Of a DNA stretch of 64,000 nt, positions 19,093 to 25,822 are shown in pieces. The translations under genes were made by a program, and so were the position numbers. The notes below the pieces were generated by a model, which worked only from the letters and a program-made list of their open reading frames with translations, did no database searches and was not told where the DNA came from. The stretch comes from CAUYUA01 sp963575675 (lineage in GTDB: Bacteria; Pseudomonadota; Alphaproteobacteria; Azospirillales; Azospirillaceae): assembly GCA_963575675.1 (NCBI GenBank), contig CAUYUA010000111.1:1-64000 (forward strand), given 5' to 3'. Positions within the stretch are counted from its first letter, which is position 1. Every line of letters starts with the position of its first letter.

Positions 19093-19523
19093 CAAGAACA
19101 GAACCTTCCGAGCTGCGCCGTCGGACAATGCGCGCCGTCAAAAGCAAAGACACCGGGCCGGAGTTGCTGACGCGAAGAATGCTTCACGCCATGGGATATC
19201 GCTTCCGTCTTCACCGACGCGACTTACCCGGCGTTCCGGATTTGGTTTTCTCAGGACGAAAAAAACTGATCTTCATTCATGGCTGTTTTTGGCATGGCCA
19301 TGATTGTCGAAGAGGCGCTCGGCAACCCAAAGAAAACGCCGAATACTGGCGCGCAAAGATTGCTCGGAATCAAGAACGCGACTCGATAAATACGAGGCTT
19401 CTGCTGGAAATGGGATGGAAGGTTTTGGCCGTGTGGGAGTGTGAATTGAAAGACAAAGAAGCTCTGGCCACACGTCTCAGAGCGTTTCTTGGTCCAACGA
19501 GGCAAGGCGCGTTATCTGAATGA
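19089..19523 (+). CDS. vsr: Very short patch repair endonuclease
   Basis: Nicks DNA 5-prime of the T in T:G mismatches that arise when 5-methylcytosine deaminates at the partner methylase site, so repair can restore C. 144 aa, close to the E. coli protein in length and residue numbering: Glu25, catalytic Asp51 in GVPDLVF, His64 and His69 in FIHGCFWHGHDC, and zinc ligands Cys66, His71, Cys73 and Cys118 (WEC). The conserved NQERDSINTRLLLEMGWKVLAVWE block is intact. The start overlaps the preceding gene by ATGA, the third link in a coupled methyltransferase-nuclease-Vsr operon. The stop codon sits inside a 14-bp tandem duplication. Confidence 0.95.
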   Translation: MTRTEPSELRRRTMRAVKSKDTGPELLTRRMLHAMGYRFRLHRRDLPGVPDLVFSGRKKLIFIHGCFWHGHDCRRGARQPKENAEYWRAKIARNQERDSINTRLLLEMGWKVLAVWECELKDKEALATRLRAFLGPTRQGALSE

Positions 19524-19546
19524 TTAATTAGAAATGATTAATTAGA
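19519..19546. repeat. 14-bp tandem duplication over the vsr stop codon
   Basis: AATGATTAATTAGA occurs twice head to tail (19519-19532 and 19533-19546). The vsr TGA stop (19521-19523) is inside the first copy. A dispersed palindromic element begins four bases later. Confidence 0.9.
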
Positions 19547-19549
19547 AGA

Positions 19550-19703
19550 GTCCAGGGACGGAGTTCCTGGTCGTGAGGGATCATGAAGAAAGAGGGAGTA
19601 AACGGCTCCAGCAATTCCAGAGGAACGATCGCTTTGCGAATAAGGGGGGCTTTCGCTCCCCCCCTTATGATCCCGAGCGACCAGAAACTCCGTCCCTGGA
19701 CCC
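19550..19703. repeat. Dispersed palindromic element, ~150 bp, with ~35-bp terminal inverted repeats
   Basis: Left arm 19550-19584 and right arm 19667-19701 are inverted copies differing at only a few positions; both contain GTCCAGGGACGGAGTT and GGGATCAT in mirror positions. Between them is a second hairpin, ATAAGGGGGG-CTTTCGCT-CCCCCC (about 19640-19666). The right arm is followed by CCCTTTTAAT. It lies between the convergent ends of vsr and rpoH and could stop transcription from both sides. It has no coding capacity. Confidence 0.85.
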
Positions 19704-19775
19704 TTTTAATAAATTATTCGAATAAGCCGCCGAGATTGCTTTCATTAACTCATAAAAATTCCCTTCGCGCGTCCT

Positions 19776-20786
19776 CTACCCCGGAAAACCGTGTGTCGCC
19801 ACCAAAGGATAAAGCAGCTCATGAAGACGCTCCAACGCCCGCCGCTCTAATTGCCGCACACGATCCTTGGACAATCCCAACTCCCGCCCAATCGCCTCAA
19901 ACGTGTGAACAGCATCCGTCATATGCCGCCGTCGAATAATCGTGGCCTCGCGCGGCGGCAACAACGCCAAAGCCCTGTCTATCAACCCGGACCACAACCG
20001 ATTCATTCCGCATGCCACAATAACTTCTTCCGGAGTCGGCTGTTCTGCGGGAATCTGCTCCACCACACTATCGGCGCCATGCGTTCGCCCCGCATCCGAG
20101 GCCGAAGCAACCGAAACCGACAACGATAAATCGTTGCAAGTGATTCGCGTCGCCAAAGACACCACCTCCGCCAACGGCAGACGAAAATGTCGCGCCAAAT
20201 GCGCCAAAGGCGCCGAATCCGAAGTCGCGCCCGAAAGCAATCCAGTGGCGGACAAACGACGCAGATGAAAAAACAACGACCGATGCGCCGCCGTCTTTCC
20301 GACTCGCACCAAAGACCAAGAACGCACGACATGCTCCTGGATCGCCGCCCTCACCCACCACATCGCATAGGTCGATAGCCGCGCGTCATAATCCGGATTG
20401 AATTTTCCCACCGCCCGAATCAGCCCCAGAGTTCCTTCTTGAATTAAATCCCCCAACGGCAAACCGAATCGCGCATAACGACGAGCCACACGAATCACCA
20501 CCCGCAAATGGCTAATGATCAAACGCTCCGCCGCCCGACTGTCTCCAGCCGCCGCCCGGCGCGCCAAAGCTTGCTCTTCCGCCGCCGTCAACAACGGCTG
20601 ACGGCGCGCCAAACGAATCAGCGGCCCACCGCTCCCTGCGCCGACGTCCGAATCGTCATCGATCGCGCTCAACGCCAAATCCGCGCTCCGCTCCCGAGGC
20701 GACAAATAAGGAGCCTCCCACGCCGCAACAGAATTCGCCGTCCACTCGCTCGCCAGTTCAGCGACACATTCTTTGATTGGCCCCAT
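19776..20786 (-). CDS. rpoH: RpoH-type (sigma-32 family) RNA polymerase sigma factor
   Basis: Alternative sigma factor, expected to direct RNA polymerase to heat-shock or related stress promoters. 336 aa with an unusual ~55-residue N-terminal extension. Region 1.2/2 follows: LLTAAEEQALARRAAAGDSRAAERLIISHLRVVIRVARRYARFGLPLGDLIQEGTLGLIRAVGKFN. Then LSTYAMWWVRAAIQEHVVRSWSLVRVGKTAAHRSLFFHLRRL, where the last part corresponds to the RpoH box but deviates from the usual QRKLFFNLRR form. Region 4 (FEAIGRELGLSKDRVRQLERRALERLHELL) is complete. The linker between is Ala/Ser-rich. It may be a second, divergent RpoH. It stands alone, converging on vsr and divergent from the phasin gene. Confidence 0.85.
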   Translation of the reverse strand: MGPIKECVAELASEWTANSVAAWEAPYLSPRERSADLALSAIDDDSDVGAGSGGPLIRLARRQPLLTAAEEQALARRAAAGDSRAAERLIISHLRVVIRVARRYARFGLPLGDLIQEGTLGLIRAVGKFNPDYDARLSTYAMWWVRAAIQEHVVRSWSLVRVGKTAAHRSLFFHLRRLSATGLLSGATSDSAPLAHLARHFRLPLAEVVSLATRITCNDLSLSVSVASASDAGRTHGADSVVEQIPAEQPTPEEVIVACGMNRLWSGLIDRALALLPPREATIIRRRHMTDAVHTFEAIGRELGLSKDRVRQLERRALERLHELLYPLVATHGFPG

Positions 20787-21457
20787 TGTCTTCGCCGGCT
20801 TTCTTTGTTTCCGGCCCGGCGTCGGTCGTGCGATTGACCTTCTCTGCCGAGGCGTGGCGATACTGTTTATAGCGCGATCATCGCCGCCGGAAAACTGAAG
20901 ACTACCGGACCATCTTTCATCTTCTTCTTTTTCGCAGCCTCACGCGCAAGCATAACGCTCCTCTCCAAAAGCCCCAAAAACGATGTATAAACCTTGCCCA
21001 CCGCTCCATGCGTCATTTTGTCGCAATCTCATAACAAGTTGCAAAATTCTATAAAAAAACTCCTTTTTCATCGCTCTTCCGCCAAAAATTGGCGCTTTTT
21101 TCATCATTTTTCTCCCTATAAACATCCTTTTCCCCCTCATTTTCATGTTGCATCGCACAAAATAGCTATTGACGAACAGCTCCGTTGGCTTCATAGTAAC
21201 GATCGAAAGATGTTGCAATGCAGGAAACAAAATCGGGAAAACAAACACGCGCAGCTCTGTAAACACGTCTTGCAAAAGCGAAAATCCACACAATCAAGCG
21301 CTTCCGTTCGTAGTATCAACGCGGGAAACCGCACGAAAGAAGCCAAGATCAATGTGATTTAGCGCTGGTGATGTGTAGATAGATGCGCCGAGTATATCCC
21401 GTTGAATGCATTAGCTGCATAAGGTCAAAAAATTATACATAACCAGAGGATACAACA
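20787..21457. promoter_or_regulatory. Divergent rpoH-phasin gap with TGCA-type inverted repeats
   Basis: 670 bp without a credible gene, AT-rich in the middle. Several TTGCA-like words recur: TTGTCGCAA (21019-21027), GTTGCATCGCAC (about 21148), GTTGCAATGCAGG (about 21212) and, 38 bp before the phasin ATG, a perfect ATGCA-N5-TGCAT (21406-21420). PhaR repressors of phasin genes in alphaproteobacteria bind TGC-rich repeats, so these are candidate operators (inference). AGAGGAT precedes the phasin start. Confidence 0.4.
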
Positions 21458-21892
21458 ATGGCGAAGCCGACCGCTTACCCGTTCTTCGAAATGGATGTTT
21501 CCAAGATGCTGGCCGAATTCAAGCTTCCCGGCGTCGATGTGGATGCGATTATGTCCTCGCAGCGTCGCAACATCGAAGCGGTTACCGCCGCCAATCAGCT
21601 TGCGATCGAAGGCATGCAAGCGGTGGTTCGTCGGCAAGCCGAAATCCTGCGCCAGACCATGGAAGAAACCGGCGCAATGTTGACTGAAATGATGACCGCC
21701 GGCGCTCCGGAAGAGAAGGTCGCCAAACAAGCTGAACTCGTGAAGAGCGCGTTTGAGAAAGCTCTGGCGAACATGAAGGAATTGGCCGAAATGGTTGCCA
21801 AGTCCAACACCGAAGCGGCCAATGTCATCAGCCGTCGCGTCAGCGAGAGCTTGGAAGAACTGAAGGGCGCAATCGCCAAGGCGAAAAAGTAA
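21458..21892 (+). CDS. Phasin family protein
   Basis: 144-aa phasin, a small amphipathic protein that coats polyhydroxyalkanoate granules. Most of the chain is helix and coiled coil: FFEMDVSKMLAEFKLPGVDVDAIMSSQRRNIEAVTAANQLAIEGMQAVVRRQAEILRQ is the classic N-terminal phasin block, and KAKK ends the protein. A good AGAGGA ribosome site precedes the ATG. Single-gene unit: divergent from rpoH upstream and closed by two strong hairpins downstream. Synthesis genes phaC, phaA and phaB and the regulator phaR are not in the window. Confidence 0.92.
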   Translation: MAKPTAYPFFEMDVSKMLAEFKLPGVDVDAIMSSQRRNIEAVTAANQLAIEGMQAVVRRQAEILRQTMEETGAMLTEMMTAGAPEEKVAKQAELVKSAFEKALANMKELAEMVAKSNTEAANVISRRVSESLEELKGAIAKAKK

Positions 21893-21935
21893 TTTTTGCT
21901 GTTTCAATGTCAGTTCTGTGACGATGCAACGATCA

Positions 21936-21970
21936 AAGGTCGCTCTGTGGAGCGGCCTTTTCGTTTTTTA
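21936..21970 (+). terminator. Terminator of the phasin gene
   Basis: AAAGGTCGCTC, a TGTG loop and GAGCGGCCTTTT form a GC-rich stem followed by CGTTTTTT, 44 bp after the phasin stop codon. Confidence 0.85.
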
Positions 21971-21980
21971 GAAGCAGACT

Positions 21981-22023
21981 AAAAAAACGGGAGCCAAGGA
22001 CATTCCTTGACTCCCGTTTTTTT
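21981..22023. terminator. Strong bidirectional terminator between phasin and ialB
   Basis: AAAAAAACGGGAG at the left pairs with CTCCCGTTTTTTT at the right, around an inner CCAAGGA/TCCTTGA pairing, so both strands end in a run of seven T. It lies between the convergent phasin and IalB genes. Confidence 0.85.
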
Positions 22024-22055
22024 AGCTTTTAATGGATTTTAATTAGGATCAAACA

Positions 22056-22080
22056 GGCCCAGGATCTGTATTCCTGGGCC
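22056..22080. repeat. Short palindrome related to the dispersed element half-site
   Basis: GGCCCAGGA (22056-22064), a seven-base loop and TCCTGGGCC (22072-22080) form a perfect 9-bp stem 13 bp from the ialB stop. CCAGGATCTGTATTCCTGG closely resembles the CCAGGAACACAGTCCCTGG core of the elements elsewhere, so it may be a minimal remnant that now ends ialB. Confidence 0.6.
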
Positions 22081-22092
22081 TTAAGTTTTTGG

Positions 22093-22629
22093 TCATTTAT
22101 TTTTGACGCCGCAAGCCTCATTGATGGCGGTGTAAGCGCCTCCAACACCGTTCAGACTATATGTGTCTGTGGTCTTGGTGCCACGGGCCGATTGCCCTTT
22201 GACCGTCATAGAGGTCCCGCTGCGGACGGCGGCGACGATTTCCTTATCGGTCTTTTCATCGCGCGCCCAAGCCTGATCATCTTTCGTGAACAGCTTGAAA
22301 GTCTTCTTACCGATTTCCAACGTGACTTCGCTGTCTTTTTTGTAAGCATAACCGGCCGCGACACTGACCACGTCGAAGCTCTTTTCGGTCGGTCTATGGG
22401 TCACCAAAATATAGATGCGGCCACGCGATTTACCGCCGGGAAGAGCCTTTTTCGGCTCGCTCAGCATATAACAAACCTTGCGGCCGTTTTCATCGGCGAC
22501 AATGGCGCTCCAATCCTTGAACGTGCCGAGTGCGGTCTTCTGATCCGCAGCCAACCCAGGAAGAGCGACCGTCGCCAGACTAAGACCGACCAGGAACGGC
22601 GCGACGCGGTGAGAAAGCAGGGACATCAT
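22093..22629 (-). CDS. IalB-family (invasion-associated locus B) exported protein
   Basis: A 178-aa secreted protein. Signal peptide SHRVAPFLVGLSLATVALPGLAADQ is followed by the IalB domain (FKDWSAIVADENGRKVCYMLSEPKKALPGG, YILVTHRPTEKSFDVVSVAAGYAYKKDSEVTLEIGKKTFKLF, ending TDTYSLNGVGGAYTAINEACGVK). IalB of Bartonella affects erythrocyte entry, but homologues are common in free-living alphaproteobacteria and their role is unknown. Start placed at the first of two adjacent ATG codons (22629, 22626); the long open frame upstream overlaps the Smr gene and lacks a signal peptide. Two cysteines could form a disulfide. Confidence 0.85.
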   Translation of the reverse strand: MMSLLSHRVAPFLVGLSLATVALPGLAADQKTALGTFKDWSAIVADENGRKVCYMLSEPKKALPGGKSRGRIYILVTHRPTEKSFDVVSVAAGYAYKKDSEVTLEIGKKTFKLFTKDDQAWARDEKTDKEIVAAVRSGTSMTVKGQSARGTKTTDTYSLNGVGGAYTAINEACGVKNK

Positions 22630-22760
22630 GGCGATTCGGATGCGACTGTTGATGCAGGATATTTGCACACTAGACCAATCAACTCTAAAATTTCCAGACC
22701 CGCCGTGACCCAATTGATTTTTGATCGAAGCCTTGTTCGCCCCCGACCGCAAAACCACAT

Positions 22761-23369
22761 TCACCGCCTTGAAGAATCGGCGCGCCGACGCTTCAACAGC
22801 ACATAGAACGCGCCGTCGCCGCCATCTTTCGGCTGCGCCGGCTGAACCGCGACCACCATTTTGACCAATGGCGGCTCGCCCAACCAACGCGGAGCAGCGT
22901 TGCGCAACACACCGCCCTCCGGATTTTGCGCGCCTTTTCCGGTAATCACCAACAAGCAGCGCCGATTTTCGCGTGAACCACGATGAACAAACGCCGTCAG
23001 AGCTTGATGCGCCTGGTTTTGCGTCATCCCGTGAAGATCGATTCGCCCTTCAATCGCCAATTGACCGCGCCGCAACCTCTGCTGCGTGCGACGATCAAGC
23101 TCCGCCCATGGCCCCGCACGCCCCACCCCGGAATTTATAACCTCCACGCGATTAAAGGGCGCGACGGGCGACAAACTCGACGCCGTTGGCCGCGACTCGA
23201 ACGGAGCCGGAGCAGCGGCTTCAACTGGAAAGGACGGAACACGCAGGAGAAGATCACTATTCGCCGACTCGCCACTTCTTCGCCCACTTGCAGGAAGAGG
23301 ACGCAATGGCTCGACGTCATGAACGAACGCCCGCCATAATTTTATATCATCGAGGGTCAGACGACGCAT
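22761..23369 (-). CDS. Smr-domain protein
   Basis: 202 aa. The C-terminal ~90 residues are a Smr domain (IDLHGMTQNQAHQALTAFVHRG, VITGKGAQNPEGGVLRNAAPRWL), the MutS2 C-terminal nuclease-like fold; LDxHG-type and GxG-type motifs are intact. The N-terminal half begins LTLDDIKLWRAFVHDVEPL, a form widespread in alphaproteobacteria, then a poorly conserved Pro/Ser/Ala-rich linker. Probable nucleic-acid endonuclease or binding protein, real substrate unknown. ATG at 23369 has GAGG five bases before. The ialB gene is 131 bp downstream in the same direction. Confidence 0.88.
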   Translation of the reverse strand: MRRLTLDDIKLWRAFVHDVEPLRPLPASGRRSGESANSDLLLRVPSFPVEAAAPAPFESRPTASSLSPVAPFNRVEVINSGVGRAGPWAELDRRTQQRLRRGQLAIEGRIDLHGMTQNQAHQALTAFVHRGSRENRRCLLVITGKGAQNPEGGVLRNAAPRWLGEPPLVKMVVAVQPAQPKDGGDGAFYVLLKRRRADSSRR

Positions 23370-23441
23370 AACGGCCTCTTCGGCTTTTGAGAAGACGAAA
23401 CTTCATGGCAACGAATAACAACAAGCAGAAAGAAATAACGA

Positions 23442-23483
23442 ATTAGATAGGGCCAAGAATTGCGTTCTCAGCCTCATCTAATT
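23442..23483. repeat. Imperfect palindrome, probable degenerate dispersed element
   Basis: ATTAGAT at the left pairs with ATCTAAT at the right, around GGGCCAAGAATTGCGTTCTCAGCC. That inner part resembles the GGTCCAGGAACTGCGTTC arm of the element at 33962-34043, so it is read as a decayed copy. It lies 3-prime of trcR and 5-prime of the Smr gene. Confidence 0.45.
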
Positions 23484-23566
23484 TTTATTCAAAGGAGGAG
23501 CAAAATTATGGAATAATTATCCCGTTCTTCGACGTCACGACAAAAACCGGCCAAGATCACAAAAAA

Positions 23567-23600
23567 AGAAAGCCGGGGCTCGAAAACCCCAGCCGGACTC
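23567..23600 (-). terminator. Terminator downstream of trcR
   Basis: On the minus strand GGCTGGGG, a short loop and a complementary GCCCCGGCT stem are followed by a T-rich tract with seven T in a row (complement of 23559-23572). It lies about 55 bp past the trcR stop codon. Confidence 0.75.
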
Positions 23601-23652
23601 CATATTCCCTTTTTCCTGCGCGCTTCGAATCCGACCGTAATCAGACGACGCC

Positions 23653-24240
23653 TCACGCCTCTTCCTCTTCATACAGAGCACGCTCCTCGGTCACAACCGG
23701 CTGATGGCCTGGATCGGGGCCATGGCGGCGGATATGAGCGAGAACCTCCTCCACTTCGCGCTGAGCGCAAAGCCCCAACAAGACCGGATTACGCGGCTTA
23801 ATATTCGGCGTATTCCAGTGAGTGCGGTCTCTTACGGCCTGAATAGTGGGCTTCGTGGTGCCGATCAAACGACATATCTGGCTTTCCGACATCTCGGGAT
23901 ATGTTTTCAAAAGCCAAGCAATGGCGTCCGGCTTGTCGCCTCGCTTCGTCACCGGCGTGTAACGTGGCCCTTTCGAGCGCGCCACCGGCTGAGGCAAGTT
24001 CTGTGACAACAAAGTCAATCTACTTCTGGGATCTCGAACGCATCGATCAATCTCGGCCTGCGTAAGCTGACCGCTGGCGATGGGATCCAGACCGATCATG
24101 CCGACAGCCACTTCGCCATCGGCGATCGCCTTCACTTCCAGGGCGTGCATTCCACAGAAGGCTGCAATTTGCTCGAAGGTAAGCGCGGTGTTTTCAACCA
24201 ACCAAACGGCGGTCGCCTTCGGCATCAATGGCTGTGCCAT
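23653..24240 (-). CDS. trcR: Cell-cycle transcriptional regulator TrcR (DUF1013 family)
   Basis: 195-aa DNA-binding regulator restricted to alphaproteobacteria, described as a cell-cycle-controlled transcription factor. MAQPLMPKATAVWLVENTALTFEQIAAFCGMHALEVKAIADGEVA is the highly conserved DUF1013 start with one helix-turn-helix. A second HTH-like segment, GDKPDAIAWLLKTYPEMSESQICRLIGTTKPTIQAVRDRTHWN, follows in the middle; the C-terminus is acidic (YEEEEA). Start at 24240 has AGGAGGAAGG directly before it, one of the strongest ribosome sites in the window; the 64 codons of open frame upstream are discarded. Single gene with its own terminator. Confidence 0.93.
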   Translation of the reverse strand: MAQPLMPKATAVWLVENTALTFEQIAAFCGMHALEVKAIADGEVAVGMIGLDPIASGQLTQAEIDRCVRDPRSRLTLLSQNLPQPVARSKGPRYTPVTKRGDKPDAIAWLLKTYPEMSESQICRLIGTTKPTIQAVRDRTHWNTPNIKPRNPVLLGLCAQREVEEVLAHIRRHGPDPGHQPVVTEERALYEEEEA

Positions 24241-24483
24241 CCTTCCTCCTGATATAAATCTCAAACACACGTTAAACACATGTTTCCGAAGAAACAGTTT
24301 TTTGAGGTCGTAAAAACAAACCAACAAACGCCGAAACGAGAACGCGCGTAACATAGTTCGACGGCGCGCAAACGAGGCTCTCGCGTCGTGATATCGTGTT
24401 TGCCCGCCCACAGCAAACCCCGGCGCGCACATGACGTCAAAAAAGAAAAATCATCTGCTCAAAGAGACCGAAACCAAGACCGA

Positions 24484-25533
24484 TCAGGCCTCGAAAGCCG
24501 TCAACACAATTTTGCCGATGTGCTGATTGCTCTCCATCAACCGATGCGCCTCCGCCACCGCCGACATCGGCATTGTCGCGTGAATCACGGGTCGAATGAC
24601 GCCCTGGGCGATGAAGGGCCAAACTTTTTGCAAAACCTCGGCAGCCACGCGCCCCTTCTCGACAACGGGCCGTGAACGCAAAGTCGATCCGGTCAGAACC
24701 AGCCGCTTCGCCATAATCGAAAACAGATTCACCTTGGCCGAAACGCCACGCAAGAACGCGATGCTGACGTGTCGCCCCTCCGGCGCTAGAATCTCCAAGT
24801 TACGAGGCACATAATCCCCTCCCACCATATCAAGGATTACATTCACCCCACGCCCTCCGGTCTCCGCCTTCACCGCCTCCACAAAATCTTGGGACTGGTA
24901 ATTGATCGCCACATCGGCGCCGAGCGCGCGACAAGCCTGACGCTTTTCGTCCGAACTGACCGTCACAATCGTCTTGGCGCCGAACGCCCGGGCCATTTGA
25001 ATCGCGGCCACTCCAATCCCGCTCGCCCCACCATGAATCAACAAGGTCTCGCCCGCCCTCAGACGCCCCAGCTCGAAGACGTTGACCCACACCGTAAACA
25101 CCGTTTCAGGCAACGAGGCCGCTTCCACAGCCGTCAATCCTCCAGGAATCGGCAGGCATTGCGCCACAGGCGCCGTGCAATACTCCGCATACCCGCCTCC
25201 GGCCAGCAATGCGCACACCGGCTCTCCGACGCGCCACCCCGTCGCTCCCGGCCCCACCGCCGCGATTCGTCCGGCGACCTCCAACCCAAGAACCTCGGAA
25301 GCTCCCGGCGGGGGCGGATACTTCCCCTGACGCTGCAACACATCCGGCCTGTTTACTCCCGCAGCCGAAACTGCAATCAAAACCTCGCCCGCCCCAGGAT
25401 CCGGCCTTGGTCTCGTCTCCAATCGCAGCATTTCCACGCCGCCCGGCTGAACAACGCCAATCACTCTCATCGTCGACGGCAAAGACGACGCATCTCCGGA
25501 CGCAACCAAAGACTCGGATATCGTTAAAGACAT
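24484..25533 (-). CDS. NAD(P)H:quinone oxidoreductase, MDR superfamily (PIG3-like)
   Basis: 349 aa, cytosolic, zinc-free medium-chain dehydrogenase/reductase that passes electrons from NADPH to quinones. GroES-like N-terminal half (AAGVNRPDVLQRQGKYPPPPGASEVLGLEVAGRIAAVG) without the catalytic zinc cysteines, then a Rossmann half with LLIHGGASGIGVAAIQMARAFGA and the ending STLRSRPVVEKGRVAAEVLQKVWPFIAQGVIRPVI. This layout matches TIGR02824-type quinone oxidoreductases. Start at 25533 has GGGGGAGCG in front; the extra 74 codons upstream cross a palindromic element and are not counted. Physiological substrate unknown. Confidence 0.9.
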   Translation of the reverse strand: MSLTISESLVASGDASSLPSTMRVIGVVQPGGVEMLRLETRPRPDPGAGEVLIAVSAAGVNRPDVLQRQGKYPPPPGASEVLGLEVAGRIAAVGPGATGWRVGEPVCALLAGGGYAEYCTAPVAQCLPIPGGLTAVEAASLPETVFTVWVNVFELGRLRAGETLLIHGGASGIGVAAIQMARAFGAKTIVTVSSDEKRQACRALGADVAINYQSQDFVEAVKAETGGRGVNVILDMVGGDYVPRNLEILAPEGRHVSIAFLRGVSAKVNLFSIMAKRLVLTGSTLRSRPVVEKGRVAAEVLQKVWPFIAQGVIRPVIHATMPMSAVAEAHRLMESNQHIGKIVLTAFEA

Positions 25534-25642
25534 CGCTCCCCCTTTTCCCTTCTTCAATTTCTCCGTACTCACGCCACGCACAATCATCGAACTTCTTATA
25601 CCAATGGACCGAATCATTGGCACATATTTTCTAAATAAAACG

Positions 25643-25769
25643 TAATAAAAATCAGATGGCTTCAGGGACTGTGACCCTGGCCGCGAGAAACCATAAAGAG
25701 GCGACGCGACCGCCCCCTTTATGAGCCTCTCACGACCAAAAGTCTCTGGACCCATTTAATTTTTATTAA
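25643..25769. repeat. Dispersed palindromic element with ~55-bp arms
   Basis: Left arm 25643-25698 and right arm 25717-25769 are mirror images: TAATAAAAAT, a GGCTTCAGGGACT-like block and CATAAAG reappear inverted as CTTTATG, CTCTGGACCC and ATTTTTATTA. Only about 18 bp separate them, and there is no inner G/C hairpin. The outer ends are A- and T-rich, so either strand would show hairpin plus T-run. Located 3-prime of the histidine kinase gene and 5-prime of the oxidoreductase gene. Confidence 0.8.
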
Positions 25770-25772
25770 GCC

Positions 25773-25822
25773 ACTCAACCTTGCGTCCAACTCAACCTTG
25801 TGTCCAACTCAACCTTGCGTCG
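25773..25822. repeat. 17-bp tandem triplication over the kinase stop codon
   Basis: ACTCAACCTTGCGTCCA is repeated almost exactly three times at 25773, 25790 and 25807. The histidine kinase ends inside the third unit (its TGA is 25809-25811 on the minus strand), so each unit carries a potential TQG-stop. The palindromic element starts immediately beyond. Confidence 0.92.

Noticed and set aside
20940..21293. A 117-codon minus-strand open frame in the rpoH-phasin gap
   Set aside because: Odd composition, no ribosome site seen and no family features; the segment looks like a promoter region.
23610..23650. A TTCGAATC word as a possible tRNA T-arm
   Set aside because: No acceptor, D or anticodon stem can be built around it.
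25773..25822. Tandem repeats here and at 49634 and 58982 as possible CRISPR arrays
   Set aside because: The units are 7-17 bp with no spacers and no cas genes nearby; they are simple tandem duplications.
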